From the NCBI GenBank assembly GCA_016124615.1, contig WGNF01000006.1, positions 124,001 to 188,000 on the forward strand: 64,000 nucleotides of DNA, read 5' to 3'. The DNA comes from Paracoccaceae bacterium (lineage in GTDB: Bacteria; Pseudomonadota; Alphaproteobacteria; Rhodobacterales; Rhodobacteraceae). Of this stretch, positions 7,963 through 19,098 are shown one piece after another. The notes under the pieces are model-generated. The model did not search any database. It was given only the letters and a program-made list of their open reading frames with translations, and had not been told where the DNA came from. The stretch's first letter is position 1. Each line of letters opens with the position of its first letter. The position numbers and the translations under genes are program-made.

Positions 7963-9453
7963 TCAGAACCCTTCGCCGCCGCCCGCCTGCCAGGCTTTCA
8001 CGAGGTTGCCGAACCGCGTAAACCGGCCCTCGAAGCTCAGTTCGATCGTGCCGATGGGCCCGTGGCGCTGCTTGCCGATGATCACTTCGGCCTTGCCATG
8101 CACCCGCTCCATCGCCTCTTGCCACTTGGCCATCGCTTCAAGGTTGTCGTCGCCGGGCTTTTCCCGCTCGCGGTAGTATTCGTCGCGGTAGACGAACATC
8201 ACCACGTCGGCGTCCTGCTCGATCGAGCCGGATTCGCGCAGGTCGCTGAGCTGCGGGCGCTTGTCCTCGCGGCTTTCGACCTGACGTGACAGCTGGCTGA
8301 GCGCAATCACCGGGATGTTCAGCTCTTTCGCGATGGCCTTCAGCCCTTGGGTGATCTCCGACACTTCCTGCACCCGGTTCTCTTTCGATGAACCCTTCAG
8401 CAGTTGAAGGTAGTCGACCATCAGCACGTCCAGCCCCTGCGTGCGCTTCAGCCGCCGCGCCCGCGCCGCCACCTGCGAAATCGGCAGGGCGGGGGTGTCG
8501 TCGATGTAGAGCGGGCAAGCCTCCAGCGCCTTGGCGGCTTCGACGAAACGGCGGAACTCGGCCTCGGTCATGTCGCCGCGGCGGATCTGTTCGCTGGGCA
8601 CTTCGGAGGCTTCCGACAGGATCCGGGCGGCAAGCTGTTCGGCCGACATTTCGAGGCTGAAGAAGCCGACCACGCCGCCCTCGACCGCGCCCTCACCGCC
8701 ATCGGCGGTGCGGCCGCGCTTGTAGGCCTTGGCAATGTTGAAGGCGATGTTGGTGGCCAGCGAGGTCTTGCCCATCGACGGGCGCCCGGCGAGGATCAGC
8801 AGGTCGGAAGGATGCAGGCCCCCCAGCTTCTTGTCGAGGTCGATCAGGCCAGTCGAAATCCCGGCCAGACCACCTTCGCGCCGGTAGGCGGCGTTGGCGA
8901 CGTTCACCGCATCGGTGACGGCTTTCAGAAACGACTGGAACCCGCGTTCCGCGACGCCCTGCTCCCCAAGTTGGTAAAGCCGTTGCTCGGCCTCGACGAT
9001 CTGGTCCTTCGGCTCCGAGGCGACCTCGATCTTGGCGGCGCGCGCGGCGATGTCGCGGCCCAGCGTGATCAGTTCGCGCCGCACCGACAGTTCATAGATC
9101 ATCTGGGCATAGTCGCGCGCGGCATAGGCGGCGATGGCGCCCCCGGCGAGACGGGCGAGGTAGGCGGCGCCCCCCAGTTCCTTGAGCCCGGCGTCATCCT
9201 CAAGGAAAGCCTTGATGGTCACCGGCGAGGCCAGCGCGTTCTTCAGGATGCGCGCGGCGGCGACTTCGAAGATGCGCTGGTGCACGGGTTCGTAGAAATG
9301 CTCGGCCCGCACCAGCGACGAGATGCGATCGTAGATGTCGTTGTTGGTGAGGATCGCGCCCAGCAGTTGCTGCTCGGCCTCGACGTTGTGCGGTGCCACG
9401 TCCGGTTCCAGGGCCTGCGGCAGCCCCGGCCGGATCGGAGTGATATCGTTCAT
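7963..9453 (-). CDS. dnaB: Replicative DNA helicase DnaB
   Basis: The 496-residue protein is the hexameric helicase that unwinds DNA at the replication fork and recruits primase. The N-terminal domain begins near APHNVEAEQQLLGAIL. The RecA-like domain carries Walker A GRPSMGKTS, FFSLEMSAEQLAAR, Walker B LDVLMVDYLQLL and SQLSRQVESREDKRPQLSDL. The motif GPIGTIELSFEGRFTRF is near the C-terminus. Length is normal. A glycine-rich insertion follows KAYKRG between Walker A and the FFSLEMS strand. Tandem DnaA-box-like octamers lie upstream at 9555-9585. Confidence 0.96.
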   Translation of the reverse strand: MNDITPIRPGLPQALEPDVAPHNVEAEQQLLGAILTNNDIYDRISSLVRAEHFYEPVHQRIFEVAAARILKNALASPVTIKAFLEDDAGLKELGGAAYLARLAGGAIAAYAARDYAQMIYELSVRRELITLGRDIAARAAKIEVASEPKDQIVEAEQRLYQLGEQGVAERGFQSFLKAVTDAVNVANAAYRREGGLAGISTGLIDLDKKLGGLHPSDLLILAGRPSMGKTSLATNIAFNIAKAYKRGRTADGGEGAVEGGVVGFFSLEMSAEQLAARILSEASEVPSEQIRRGDMTEAEFRRFVEAAKALEACPLYIDDTPALPISQVAARARRLKRTQGLDVLMVDYLQLLKGSSKENRVQEVSEITQGLKAIAKELNIPVIALSQLSRQVESREDKRPQLSDLRESGSIEQDADVVMFVYRDEYYREREKPGDDNLEAMAKWQEAMERVHGKAEVIIGKQRHGPIGTIELSFEGRFTRFGNLVKAWQAGGGEGF

Positions 9454-9554
9454 GTCTCGCCCTCGTCCCTGGTCATGCTGAATAGCCGTTCATGGTCGCA
9501 CGGGGCAAGGGGAAGAACCCTGTGGAGCCTTGCGGGCGAATCGAAGCTGAACCC

Positions 9555-9585
9555 TGTGGATGGCCTGTGGATGGCCTGTGGATGA
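9555..9585. repeat. Three 11-bp-phased DnaA-box-like repeats upstream of dnaB
   Basis: TGTGGATGG starts at 9555 and 9566, and TGTGGATGA at 9577, giving an exact 11-bp period. The E. coli DnaA box is TGTGGATAA on this strand, so each copy matches 7-8 of 9 positions. A weaker TGTGGAGCC occurs at 9531-9539. The array sits about 100 bp upstream of dnaB, in the 271-bp gap to pyrE. DnaA binding is an inference. Confidence 0.5.
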
Positions 9586-9724
9586 AACTCAGCCTACCAC
9601 ATGTTGGGGGGCATTGTCGCGCGCGACGCCGTCGGTGGCGATTCCCTGCCGGTGGTTCGGCCCGGGTTTTCCCCCGTGCCGCGCCGACCCGCCCAGAATT
9701 CGGGCGATCTTCTCCACCGCTTTC

Positions 9725-10405
9725 TCAGCGGGCGCGGGCGTCCTGCCAGGCGCGGGGGGCGTTCAGGAAGCTTTCGACCTCGGCCAGCGTGCCCGCGTCA
9801 AAGGCGCCCGAGTCGCGCGCCTCGGCCAGAACGTCCCACCAGGTGCACAGATGGTGCAGCGTGATGCCCTGCGCCGCCAGCGCCTCGGTCGCGCCAGGGA
9901 AGATGTCATAGAAGAAGATCACCGAGGTATGCGCGCAGGTCGCCCCGGTGGCCCGGATCGCCTCGACGAACGACACTTTCGAGCCGCCATCGGTGGCAAG
10001 ATCCTCGACCAGCAGCACCCGGTCGCCTTCGCCCATCACGCCCTCGATGCGGGCATTACGGCCGTAGCCCTTGGGCTTCTTGCGCACATAGGTCATCGGC
10101 AGGCCCAGCCGTTCGGCCAGCATCGCGGCAAAGGGGATGCCCGCCGTCTCGCCGCCCGCGACATTGGTGAATGCCTCGAACCCCGCGCCGCGCAGAACCG
10201 TGCAGGCCATGAAGTCCATCAGGGTCGAGCGGATGCGCGGATAACTGATCAGCTTGCGGCAGTCGATATAGGTCGGCGAGGGCAGGCCCGAGGCCAGCGT
10301 GAACGGCGTCTCGGCGTTGAAATGCACCGCCTTGATTTCCAGCAGCATCCGCGCCGTCAGGCGGGCAATCTCTGCGGGCGCGGGGTAGGAAGAGGGCAGC
10401 ATCAT
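9725..10405 (-). CDS. pyrE: Orotate phosphoribosyltransferase
   Basis: The 226-residue enzyme transfers the phosphoribosyl group of PRPP to orotate, the fifth step of de novo pyrimidine synthesis. The PRPP-binding signature is [14 protein letters not shown]; the catalytic-loop region VRKKPKGYG and TFASGL-like [15 protein letters not shown] are also present. The start at 10405 (MMLPSS) is chosen because AAAGGA lies 8 nt upstream; a longer frame to 10432 lacks this. It lies downstream of pyrC on the same strand, separated by a large inverted repeat. Confidence 0.94.
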   Translation of the reverse strand: MMLPSSYPAPAEIARLTARMLLEIKAVHFNAETPFTLASGLPSPTYIDCRKLISYPRIRSTLMDFMACTVLRGAGFEAFTNVAGGETAGIPFAAMLAERLGLPMTYVRKKPKGYGRNARIEGVMGEGDRVLLVEDLATDGGSKVSFVEAIRATGATCAHTSVIFFYDIFPGATEALAAQGITLHHLCTWWDVLAEARDSGAFDAGTLAEVESFLNAPRAWQDARAR

Positions 10406-10431
10406 CGCGTCAGTCCTTTGTTCTTGCGGCA

Positions 10432-10515
10432 TTCATCTTGGCACAAATATCCCCCGCGGAGCGGTCTGCCGCGGCGGCCGGAGCCTCCGGCGGGGATATT
10501 TATCGCCAAGATGAA
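10432..10515. repeat. Long intergenic inverted repeat between pyrC and pyrE
   Basis: The left arm TTCATCTTGGC...AAATATCCCC (10432-10454) pairs with the right arm GGGGATATTTAT...CCAAGATGAA (10492-10515), almost perfectly over about 22 bp. Between them lies the palindrome CCGGAGCCTCCGG (10478-10490). The right half recurs at 12878-12919 and, in diverged form, at 21291-21331. It may form a stable hairpin affecting pyrC-pyrE readthrough. Confidence 0.75.
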
Positions 10516-10522
10516 CGCCTTA

Positions 10523-11560
10523 TCATTCAACATGCCAGTGCAGCGGGAAGCCGGCGTCGAACACGGTCACGGGGCCCGCGCCGGTCTCGATCTTCGCCGG
10601 GTAGGCGACGGGGCCGCCCTTGCGCAGGGTGATCGTGGTCTCGTTCGGCGGCAGGCCGTAGAAGGCGGGGCCGTGCAGCGACGTGAACCCCTCCAGCCGG
10701 TCCAGCCGCCCCATCTCCTCGAACACATGGGCGAGGATCGAGAGCGTGTTGGTGGCGGTGAAGCAGCCCGCGCAGCCGCAGGCGGCCTCTTTCAGCGCGT
10801 CGATATGGGGCGCCGAGTCGGTGCCGAGGAAGAAGCGGACATCGCCCGAGGTCGCGGCCTCGCGCAGCGCCTGACGGTGGATCTCCCGCTTTGCCACCGG
10901 CAGGCAGTAATAATGCGGCCGGATACCGCCGACGAGGATGTGGTTGCGGTTGATGATCAGGTGGTGCGTGGTGATCGTGGCGCCAAGGCCCTTCGCGGCC
11001 GAGCGGACATAGCCGACGCCTTCCTGCGTGGTGATATGTTCCATCACCACGCGCAGGCCCGGCGTCGCCCGGCGCAGCGGTTCCAGCACGCGGTCGATGA
11101 ACACCGCCTCGCGGTCGAAGATGTCGACCGTCGGATCGGTCACCTCGCCATGCACGCACAGCGGCATGCCGATGTCGGCCATCGCATCCAGCACCGGGCG
11201 GACCTTCTGGAAGTCCTGCACACCCGAGGCGGAATTGGTCGTGGCGCCCGCCGGGTAAAGCTTGACCGCCTGGGCAAAGCCGTTGGCGAAGGCGGCGGTG
11301 ACATCCTCGGGGTCGGTTTCCTCGGTCAGGTAGAGCGTCATCAGCGGCGTGAAGACCATGCCCTCGGGCAGCGCCTTCAGGATGCGCTCGCGGTAGGCGG
11401 CGGCCTGCCGGGCGGTGACCACCGGCGGCACAAGGTTCGGCATCACGATGGCACGGGCAAAGTGGCGCGCGCTTTCGGGCAGGATGCCGTCCAGCATCGC
11501 GCCGTCGCGCAGGTGCAGGTGCCAGTCATCGGGGCGGCGGAGCGTGAGGGTATCGGTCAT
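10523..11560 (-). CDS. pyrC: Dihydroorotase
   Basis: The 345-residue enzyme cyclises N-carbamoyl-aspartate to dihydroorotate. It is a class II (E. coli PyrC-type) enzyme in size and motifs. [10 protein letters not shown] supplies two zinc histidines, [13 protein letters not shown] the probable carbamylated lysine, LCVHGEVTD and MEHITTQEG further ligands, and [10 protein letters not shown] the catalytic aspartate. Start 11560 is placed at [14 protein letters not shown]; a much longer frame upstream has no similarity. It probably shares a transcript with pyrE. Confidence 0.95.
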   Translation of the reverse strand: MTDTLTLRRPDDWHLHLRDGAMLDGILPESARHFARAIVMPNLVPPVVTARQAAAYRERILKALPEGMVFTPLMTLYLTEETDPEDVTAAFANGFAQAVKLYPAGATTNSASGVQDFQKVRPVLDAMADIGMPLCVHGEVTDPTVDIFDREAVFIDRVLEPLRRATPGLRVVMEHITTQEGVGYVRSAAKGLGATITTHHLIINRNHILVGGIRPHYYCLPVAKREIHRQALREAATSGDVRFFLGTDSAPHIDALKEAACGCAGCFTATNTLSILAHVFEEMGRLDRLEGFTSLHGPAFYGLPPNETTITLRKGGPVAYPAKIETGAGPVTVFDAGFPLHWHVE

Positions 11561-11739
11561 GATGACACTGGCGTTACACAAAAGCGGCGAGGATTTCCAG
11601 TGGCGGCGGGCGTTCGATCGCTGCCCGCGTTCTGTGCAATCCTGCCCGGAAATCCGGCGGGGCGACGCGCAGGACGGCTTGCGGGAACGACTGCGGCAGG
11701 GCAGCCTCGCCCCGGTGGCGCGAGTGGATAGGATGCGAC

Positions 11740-12555
11740 ATGGCCGACGGTTCCGCCCCAGCCCCGATCCTGGAACGCACGCGCGGGCGCGCGGCGGTGG
11801 CGCTTGGGTCCGGCGCGCGGCTGACCGGGCTGCACCAGTCCGGTTCGGCCAAGGCGATGCTGCCGCGGATGCATGGCGCGCCGCCCGAGGTGGTGTTTCT
11901 GAACACCTCCGGCGGGCTGACCGGCGGCGACCGGCTGGCTTATGAACTGACCCTTGCCCCGGGCGCGGTGGCGGTGGCGACGACGCAGACGGCCGAGCGC
12001 GTCTATGCCAGCGCGGGCGGTCGGGCGGAAGTCGAGGTTTCGCTGAAACTGGGCGCCGGGGCGGCGCTGGACTGGTTGCCGCAAGAGACGATTCTGTTCG
12101 ACCGGTCGGCCCTGTCGCGCCGTTTGGTGGCCGATCTGGCCGAAGGTGCGCGGCTGTTGCTGGCCGAAACCGTGGTGCTGGGCCGCGCCGCGATGGGCGA
12201 GCGGCTGGCCACCGTCTGGCTGCACGACTGGCGCGAGGTGCGGCGTGGCGGTGTGCCCGTCCTCGTCGAACCGCTGCGGCTGACCGGCGCGACGCTGTCG
12301 GCGGGCCCCGCCTGTCTGGGCGCGGCGCGGGCGATGGCGACGGTCGCGCTGATCGCGCCGGGCGCCGAGGATGCGCTGGGGCCGCTGCGCGCGATGCTGG
12401 CGACGGTCGAGGGGGTCGAGGTCGCGGCGACTGCATGGGGTGGCAAATGCGTGGTGCGGATGCTCGCGCCCGACGCGCAGCCCTTGAAACGGGCGCTGGC
12501 TTCGGTTCTCAATACGCTGCGGGGCGCGCCATTGCCCCGCGTCTGGCAGATGTGA
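11740..12555 (+). CDS. ureD: Urease accessory protein UreD
   Basis: The 271-residue protein is the scaffold that binds apo-urease and passes nickel from UreG/UreF to the active site. It has the UreD/UreH hallmarks [24 protein letters not shown] and [14 protein letters not shown]. It opens the urease operon, divergent from pyrC across a 179-bp gap that must contain the operon promoter; no clear operator was seen there. ureA follows 9 bp after the stop. Confidence 0.93.
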   Translation: MADGSAPAPILERTRGRAAVALGSGARLTGLHQSGSAKAMLPRMHGAPPEVVFLNTSGGLTGGDRLAYELTLAPGAVAVATTQTAERVYASAGGRAEVEVSLKLGAGAALDWLPQETILFDRSALSRRLVADLAEGARLLLAETVVLGRAAMGERLATVWLHDWREVRRGGVPVLVEPLRLTGATLSAGPACLGAARAMATVALIAPGAEDALGPLRAMLATVEGVEVAATAWGGKCVVRMLAPDAQPLKRALASVLNTLRGAPLPRVWQM

Positions 12556-12564
12556 GGACGGGCG

Positions 12565-12867
12565 ATGAACCTGACGCCACGGGAAAAAGACAAGCTGTTG
12601 ATCAGCCTTGCCGCGATGGTGGCGCGGGGGCGGCTGGCGCGCGGCGTCAAGCTGAATCACCCCGAGGCGATCGCGCTGATCACCGATTACGTGGTGGAAG
12701 GCGCGCGCGACGGCCGGTCGGTCGCCGACCTGATGGATGCGGGTGCGCAGGTGGTGGCGGCGTCGCAATGCATGGCGGGCATCGCCGAGATGATCCATGA
12801 TGTGCAGGTCGAGGCGACCTTTCCGGACGGCACCAAGTTGGTGACGGTGCATCACCCGATCCGATAA
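12565..12867 (+). CDS. ureA: Urease subunit gamma
   Basis: The 100-residue small subunit begins [20 protein letters not shown] and ends near [11 protein letters not shown], full length for UreA. It has the conserved [21 protein letters not shown] region (given here in part). GAGGA precedes the ATG. It assembles with UreB and UreC into the urea-hydrolysing (UreABC)3 complex in the cytoplasm. It is followed by an intergenic repeat before ureB. Confidence 0.97.
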   Translation: MNLTPREKDKLLISLAAMVARGRLARGVKLNHPEAIALITDYVVEGARDGRSVADLMDAGAQVVAASQCMAGIAEMIHDVQVEATFPDGTKLVTVHHPIR

Positions 12868-12877
12868 GCCAGACGAC

Positions 12878-12919
12878 CCCGGCGGAGCCTCCGGCGAGGA
12901 TATTTGGACCAAGATGAAA
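12878..12919 (+). repeat. Intergenic repeat copy between ureA and ureB
   Basis: This contains GGCGGAGCCTCCGGCGAGG followed by ATATTTGGACCAAGATGAAA, matching the right arm of the pyrC/pyrE inverted repeat. It lies inside the urease operon and can form a short CGGAG/CTCCG hairpin that might modulate ureB expression. Confidence 0.65.
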
Positions 12920-12929
12920 GGGCAGGGAC

Positions 12930-13235
12930 ATGATTCCCGGCGAAATTTTCCCGGCCTCGGGCGAGATCGTGCTGAACGCGGGCGCCACAGCGGTCGAAAT
13001 CACGGTGGCCAACACCGGCGACCGGCCGGTGCAGGTGGGCAGCCACTACCACTTCGCCGAGACCAACGCGGGCCTTGCATTCGACCGGGCGGCAGCGCGC
13101 GGGCGGCGGTTGGACATCGCCGCCGGCACGGCGGTGCGGTTCGAGCCGGGGCAGACCCGCACGGTGCGCCTTGTGCCCTACGGCGGGGCGCGGCGAGTCT
13201 ATGGTTTCAACGGCGCCGTCATGGGGGCGTTGTGA
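12930..13235 (+). CDS. ureB: Urease subunit beta
   Basis: The 101-residue UreB begins [18 protein letters not shown], the normal N-terminus. It contains [19 protein letters not shown], the GSHYHF motif and [16 protein letters not shown], then ends at MGAL. Full length for a separate beta subunit. Its TGA stop overlaps the GTG start of the following glycosyltransferase (GTGA), which indicates translational coupling. Confidence 0.97.
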   Translation: MIPGEIFPASGEIVLNAGATAVEITVANTGDRPVQVGSHYHFAETNAGLAFDRAAARGRRLDIAAGTAVRFEPGQTRTVRLVPYGGARRVYGFNGAVMGAL

Positions 13236-14251
13236 AGATCGGGCAGGTCGCGCCGGGCGCGACGGCGGTGCCGGTCGGCAGCGGGCGGGCGCTGGTCATC
13301 AAGGCCAAGGGGGGCTTGGGCAACCGGATGCTGTCGGCGCTGACCGGGCTGGCCTTCGCGGAACTGACCGGGCGGGCGCCGGTGATCGACTGGCGTGACG
13401 GCACCTATGGCCCGCTTGGGGTCAATGCCTATCCGCTGCTGTTCGAAGCGCCGCCGCTGACCGCGCCGGAATGCTTCGATGCCGCGCAATCGGTGACCCC
13501 GGCGATCTGGAGCGGGCAGATGGGCGAGGACGCCATCGCCATGATCAGCCGCAACGACCCGAACAGCCATTCGAGCCCGACGATCTACCGCAAGTATTGC
13601 GTCGACCTCTCTCGCCTCGACGCGCCGGAAGAGGTGGCGGTGTTCTGGTCGTACCTGCCGAAATTCGGCCGCATCGCCGGGCATCTGCGCCGCCACCCCG
13701 CCTTTGCCGGGCGCCCGATCGAGGCGGTGATGCAGGATTTGCTGACGCGCTACTTCACCCCCAACGCCCGCATCCGCGCCCGGGTCGAGGCGATTCTGGC
13801 CGAGGCGCGCGGGCCTGCGGGGCGGCCGCTGATCGGCGTTCACATCCGCTATACCGACCGCAAGATTCCGCTGGGCAAGGTGAAGGCCGCGCTGCGCCGC
13901 CGGATCGCCGAACGCCCCGGTGCGGCGATTTTCCTCGCCACCGACAACGCTGCCGTGCAGGCCGAGATGCGGGCCGAGTTCGAGGGCATCGTGGTGGCGC
14001 CGAAATACCTGCCCGAGGATGGCGCGCGGCTGCATTCCGAACACGCGACCTTTGACAAGACCGCCGAGGCCGAAAGCGCGCTGGTCGACATGTGGGTTCT
14101 GGGCCGCGCCGACCACCTGATCTACTCGAAACACTCGTCGTTCTCGGTCACCTCGGCGCTGCTGGGCGGGCTTGGCCCCGGCCGGATCGATGACGTCGAC
14201 CGCTTCAACCTGCCGGTCGTCGTCAAGCGACTGGTGCAGAACCATGTCTGA
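13232..14251 (+). CDS. NodZ-like glycosyltransferase inside the urease operon
   Basis: The protein is 339 residues from a GTG overlapping the ureB stop. The N-terminal [18 protein letters not shown] with [15 protein letters not shown] resembles the opening of NodZ and related GDP-fucose-dependent alpha-1,6-fucosyltransferases. The C-terminal half has [11 protein letters not shown] (HxR-type donor-binding motif), [37 protein letters not shown] and a final SSFS serine cluster, in the same order as NodZ. The acceptor is unknown; no nod genes are present. There is no urease precedent that I know of for this fold. Its position between ureB and ureC and the start-stop overlap mean it is cotranslated with urease. 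Confidence 0.72.
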   Translation: MKIGQVAPGATAVPVGSGRALVIKAKGGLGNRMLSALTGLAFAELTGRAPVIDWRDGTYGPLGVNAYPLLFEAPPLTAPECFDAAQSVTPAIWSGQMGEDAIAMISRNDPNSHSSPTIYRKYCVDLSRLDAPEEVAVFWSYLPKFGRIAGHLRRHPAFAGRPIEAVMQDLLTRYFTPNARIRARVEAILAEARGPAGRPLIGVHIRYTDRKIPLGKVKAALRRRIAERPGAAIFLATDNAAVQAEMRAEFEGIVVAPKYLPEDGARLHSEHATFDKTAEAESALVDMWVLGRADHLIYSKHSSFSVTSALLGGLGPGRIDDVDRFNLPVVVKRLVQNHV

Positions 14252-14307
14252 GGCGGCCGGTCGCCCCGGCCCCCATCCCCGCCCGCACCGCAGTTGAGGT
14301 TCAGCCC

Positions 14308-16017
<1,710 letters not shown>

Positions 16018-16026
16018 GGGGGGAAT

Positions 16027-16779
16027 ATGGCGCCAATCACCGATAAGGACATAGAGCGGTGCTATCGCCTCGGGGTGGCGTTTGCCAACGGTGAGAAGAC
16101 ATTTCGCGAAGCAACCGATGAAGCAGCCAGCGGGGGAATGAACAAAGCATCGGCCCGCGACTATGTTCGCAACGTCAAATATATGCGCGATGGCTTTGCC
16201 TTTAAAAGGACGATAAGCGCCAAGGCGGCGAGGCATTATCTCTCAAATATCCCTTCAGATTTCGGGGACTTGGGCATGCAAGCGGCCTTAAAGGCATTGG
16301 AGGGGCATATTGAATACTATGAGAAATTGCAAAGTGTTGTATTGCACCAACAACGTAGCATTCTCTCAGAATTTCGCGCTCGACCCGTTGCTGACGGTTC
16401 GCTGAGAGGCCTTACAAAATTAATGCAGGAGTTCGATGAGGATGTGCGCAGGGCCGCTGAGTCACTCCAGGCAATACGCACGGCCCGACTGGCCGCAGCA
16501 GAACGCAAGCCGACGAAAATTGTTGTCACTTTGAATGTATTCATCAGGAATCCCGATGTTGTCGCCGAGGCTCTGTTTCGCGCAAAGGGAACCTGCGAAT
16601 ATTGTAAACGACCTGCGCCGTTCGCCAGACTAAGGGATGGCACCCCTTATCTCGAGGTGCATCATAAATTACCGCTTGCGGAGGGTGGTGAGGACAGCGT
16701 GGAAAACGCGTTGGCTCTCTGTCCCAATTGTCATCGCGAAGCTCATTTTGGTCTGCTCAAAGACCGCTTCAAAGAGTAA
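16027..16779 (+). CDS. HNH endonuclease, lower-GC insertion in the urease operon
   Basis: The 250-residue protein has a C-terminal zinc-framed HNH domain: CEYC, LEVHHKLPLAEGGEDS, ENALALCPNCHREAHFG, with the paired CxxC knuckles and the His-Asn-His residues intact. The N-terminal 150 residues are helical and charged, with YCYRL-like and ASARDYVRNVKYMRD segments; I do not recognise this part. Codon and base use differ from neighbours: runs such as AAATATATG and TTTAAAAGG give a visibly lower GC than ureC, which suggests recent transfer. GGGGGGA precedes the ATG. Function may be restriction-like or homing-like; unproven. Confidence 0.78.
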   Translation: MAPITDKDIERCYRLGVAFANGEKTFREATDEAASGGMNKASARDYVRNVKYMRDGFAFKRTISAKAARHYLSNIPSDFGDLGMQAALKALEGHIEYYEKLQSVVLHQQRSILSEFRARPVADGSLRGLTKLMQEFDEDVRRAAESLQAIRTARLAAAERKPTKIVVTLNVFIRNPDVVAEALFRAKGTCEYCKRPAPFARLRDGTPYLEVHHKLPLAEGGEDSVENALALCPNCHREAHFGLLKDRFKE

Positions 16780-16931
16780 GTCGCTAACCTACCTTCCTTT
16801 TGTCACCCCTGTGTACCGCCCAGTCTTGTCGTGGCCCCTCGCGGATTTCTGCTTGGCTTGGAACGGAACGCTTGCGGGCGGCGGGCGCGGGCGGCACACT
16901 CGGGTCAACCAGAACAACGCCGGGCAGGCCC

Positions 16932-17246
16932 ATGAGAACGCATCGCATTTCCCTGTTGCCGCTTGTGCTTGCCACGACCGTGGCGGGCTGCATGGATGAC
17001 ATGTCCTCGATCTCTTCCGCGCCGGTGCGGGTGGCGCAGGCCAGCGAGGTGACGCAGTGCCGGTATGTGCTGAACCTCAACGACACGCCGGGCCTTTACG
17101 GCCAGTTGGCAACGCAGGGGCAGGACTACGCGCGCAAGGCGATCCTGGATCAGGCGGCGCAGTCGGGGGCGAACACGGTGGTGTTCGACAAGGTCGAGCC
17201 TGGCTCGATGGTGACCGAAATCACCGCGACCGGTTACCGCTGCTGA
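16932..17246 (+). CDS. Small lipoprotein (DUF4156-like)
   Basis: The 104-residue protein begins MRTHRISLLPLVLATTVAGC, a lipoprotein signal with lipobox VAGC (Cys20). The mature part has CRYVLNLNDTPGLYGQL, ARKAILDQAAQSGANTVVF and a final GYRC. The layout, a Cys near the start of the domain, a GANTVVF strand and a terminal Cys, recalls DUF4156/RcsF-like outer-membrane lipoproteins; two cysteines may form a disulfide. It lies between the HNH gene and ureE. The 152 bp upstream (16780-16931) contains no recognisable gene. A role in urease is not implied by the sequence. Confidence 0.7.
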   Translation: MRTHRISLLPLVLATTVAGCMDDMSSISSAPVRVAQASEVTQCRYVLNLNDTPGLYGQLATQGQDYARKAILDQAAQSGANTVVFDKVEPGSMVTEITATGYRC

Positions 17247-17315
17247 CCGCGCGGGGCTGACGCGGCGCGCCGATGCGCTATGCTGGCCGGATACGACGCA
17301 TCAAGGATCCCCGCC

Positions 17316-17861
17316 ATGACCGATCTGCCCCATGCCCACCGCATCCGCCGCGCCTGCCAGACAGAGCCGCTCGCCGACAGCGTGACGCTGGGCTATGACG
17401 CGCGCTTCCTGCGCCGCCGGGTGCTCGACACCGCCACCGGCGCAAGTTTCCTGGCCGACCTGCCCGAGACGACCAGCCTTGACGCGGGCGATGCGTTCGA
17501 GCTGGACGATGGCCGCCTGATCGGCGTCATCGCGGCGCAAGAGCCGCTGATCGAGGTGCGGGGTGATCTTGCCCGCCTCGCCTGGCACATCGGCAACCGC
17601 CACACGCCCTGCCGGATCGAGGCCGACCGGCTGCTGATCCGGCAGGATCATGTGCTGGCCGGGATGCTGACCGGCCTTGGCGCGGCGATCCGCGAGGTGG
17701 TCGAACCCTTCACGCCCGAGGGTGGCGCCTATGGCCCCGGCCGCACGCTTGGCCACGATCACGGCCCTGACCATGCGCACCCGCATGTGCACCACCACGC
17801 CTCGCACACCCATGACGAAGAACCCGAGGAGGACGAGGGCGATCCCGAGGTCGTGCGGTGA
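17316..17861 (+). CDS. ureE: Urease accessory protein UreE (nickel chaperone)
   Basis: The 181-residue metallochaperone delivers Ni2+ to the UreDFG complex. The N-terminal domain leads to WHIGNRHTPCRIE and the nickel-site histidine in RQDHVLAGMLTGLGA. The C-terminus is rich in histidine (HDHGPDHAHPHVHHHASHTH), a metal-storage tail, then acidic. The start at 17316 is preferred over 17280 because AAGGA at 17303-17307 sits 8 nt upstream and the sequence begins MTDLPHAHRIRR. Confidence 0.93.
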   Translation: MTDLPHAHRIRRACQTEPLADSVTLGYDARFLRRRVLDTATGASFLADLPETTSLDAGDAFELDDGRLIGVIAAQEPLIEVRGDLARLAWHIGNRHTPCRIEADRLLIRQDHVLAGMLTGLGAAIREVVEPFTPEGGAYGPGRTLGHDHGPDHAHPHVHHHASHTHDEEPEEDEGDPEVVR

Positions 17862-18490
17862 CCGCATCGCTTCTGACGCTGGTTCAATGGCTGTCACCGG
17901 CGTTCCCGGTGGGGTCGTTCGCCTATTCGCATGGGCTGGAATGGGCGATAGAGGCGGGTCTTGTCACCGATGCGGCCAGTCTGGCCCGCTGGCTGACCGG
18001 CGTGCTGGCCGAGGGGGCGGGGCGGTCGGATGCGATCTTGCTGGCCCATGCAATGGCGCCGGGCGACCCGGCCCCGCTTGCCGCGCTGGCCGAGGCGATG
18101 GCGGCCTCGCGCGAACGCTGGGCCGAGACGAGCGAACAGGGCGCGGCCTTCCTGCGCACGACGAATGCGCTGACAGGGCAGGACTGGCCCGCGATGCCGT
18201 TGCCGGTGGCGGTGGGTGTTGCCGCGCGCGGGCTTCAAGCGGCGCCGGTCGATGTGGTCGCGCTTTACCTGCAAGCCTTCGCGGGGGCGCTGGTGCAGGC
18301 GGCGGTGCGTTTCGTGCCGCTGGGCCAGACAGAGGGGCAACAGGTGCTGGCCGGGTTGCATCCGCTGATCCTGCACCTGGCGGCCGAGGCGATCACGGCG
18401 CCGCTGGACGCGATCGGGTCGGGGGCCTTCGGGTCGGACCTTGCCGCCATGCACCATGAGACGATGGACACGAGGATTTTCCGCACATGA
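17858..18490 (+). CDS. ureF: Urease accessory protein UreF
   Basis: The 210-residue all-helical protein binds UreD and acts as the GTPase-gating partner of UreG. Characteristic are [44 protein letters not shown] and the C-terminal [15 protein letters not shown]. The GTG start overlaps the ureE stop by 4 bp, and the stop overlaps ureG (ATGA), so E-F-G are translationally coupled. Confidence 0.94.
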   Translation: MTASLLTLVQWLSPAFPVGSFAYSHGLEWAIEAGLVTDAASLARWLTGVLAEGAGRSDAILLAHAMAPGDPAPLAALAEAMAASRERWAETSEQGAAFLRTTNALTGQDWPAMPLPVAVGVAARGLQAAPVDVVALYLQAFAGALVQAAVRFVPLGQTEGQQVLAGLHPLILHLAAEAITAPLDAIGSGAFGSDLAAMHHETMDTRIFRT

Positions 18491-19098
18491 CATCCCCCAA
18501 CGGCCCGCTTCGCGTCGGCATCGGCGGCCCGGTCGGCGCGGGCAAGACCACGCTGACCGAACAGTTGTGCCGCGCGCTGCGCGACCGCTATTCCGTCGCC
18601 GTCATCACCAACGACATCTACACCCGCGAGGATGCCGAATACCTGATGCGGGCGCAGGCGCTGCCGGTGGAGCGCATTCGCGGCGTTGAAACCGGCGGCT
18701 GCCCGCATACCGCGATCCGCGAGGATGCCTCGATCAACCTGGCCGCCGTGGCCGATCTGCGCCGGGCGATCCCCGATCTGGACGTGATCCTGATCGAGTC
18801 GGGCGGCGACAATCTGGCGGCGACCTTCAGCCCGGAACTGGCCGACCTGACGATCTATGTCATCGACACGGCGGCCGGGCAGGACATTCCGCGCAAGAAG
18901 GGGCCGGGCGTCACCCGGTCCGACCTGCTGGTAGTGAACAAGATCGACCTTGCGCCCCATGTGGGGGTCGATCCGGTGCTGCTTGAATCCGATACCCGGG
19001 CGGCACGCGGCGCGCGGCCCTATGTGATGGCCAGCCTGCGGCAGGGCCGTGGCGTGGCCGAGGTGGTGGCCTTCGTGGAACGCGCGGGCGGGCTTTGA
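18487..19098 (+). CDS. ureG: Urease accessory GTPase UreG
   Basis: The 203-residue SIMIBI-class GTPase powers nickel insertion. It shows the P-loop [24 protein letters not shown], the nickel-binding [13 protein letters not shown] (CPH motif), [16 protein letters not shown], and the guanine-specificity [10 protein letters not shown]. Full length. Its TGA at 19096-19098 abuts the stop of the convergent gene, the two sharing the palindrome TGATCA. Confidence 0.97.
   Translation: MTSPNGPLRVGIGGPVGAGKTTLTEQLCRALRDRYSVAVITNDIYTREDAEYLMRAQALPVERIRGVETGGCPHTAIREDASINLAAVADLRRAIPDLDVILIESGGDNLAATFSPELADLTIYVIDTAAGQDIPRKKGPGVTRSDLLVVNKIDLAPHVGVDPVLLESDTRAARGARPYVMASLRQGRGVAEVVAFVERAGGL

Noticed and set aside
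9560..11731. 723-residue plus-strand open frame over pyrE and pyrC
   Set aside because: Antisense shadow; composition and frame explain it.
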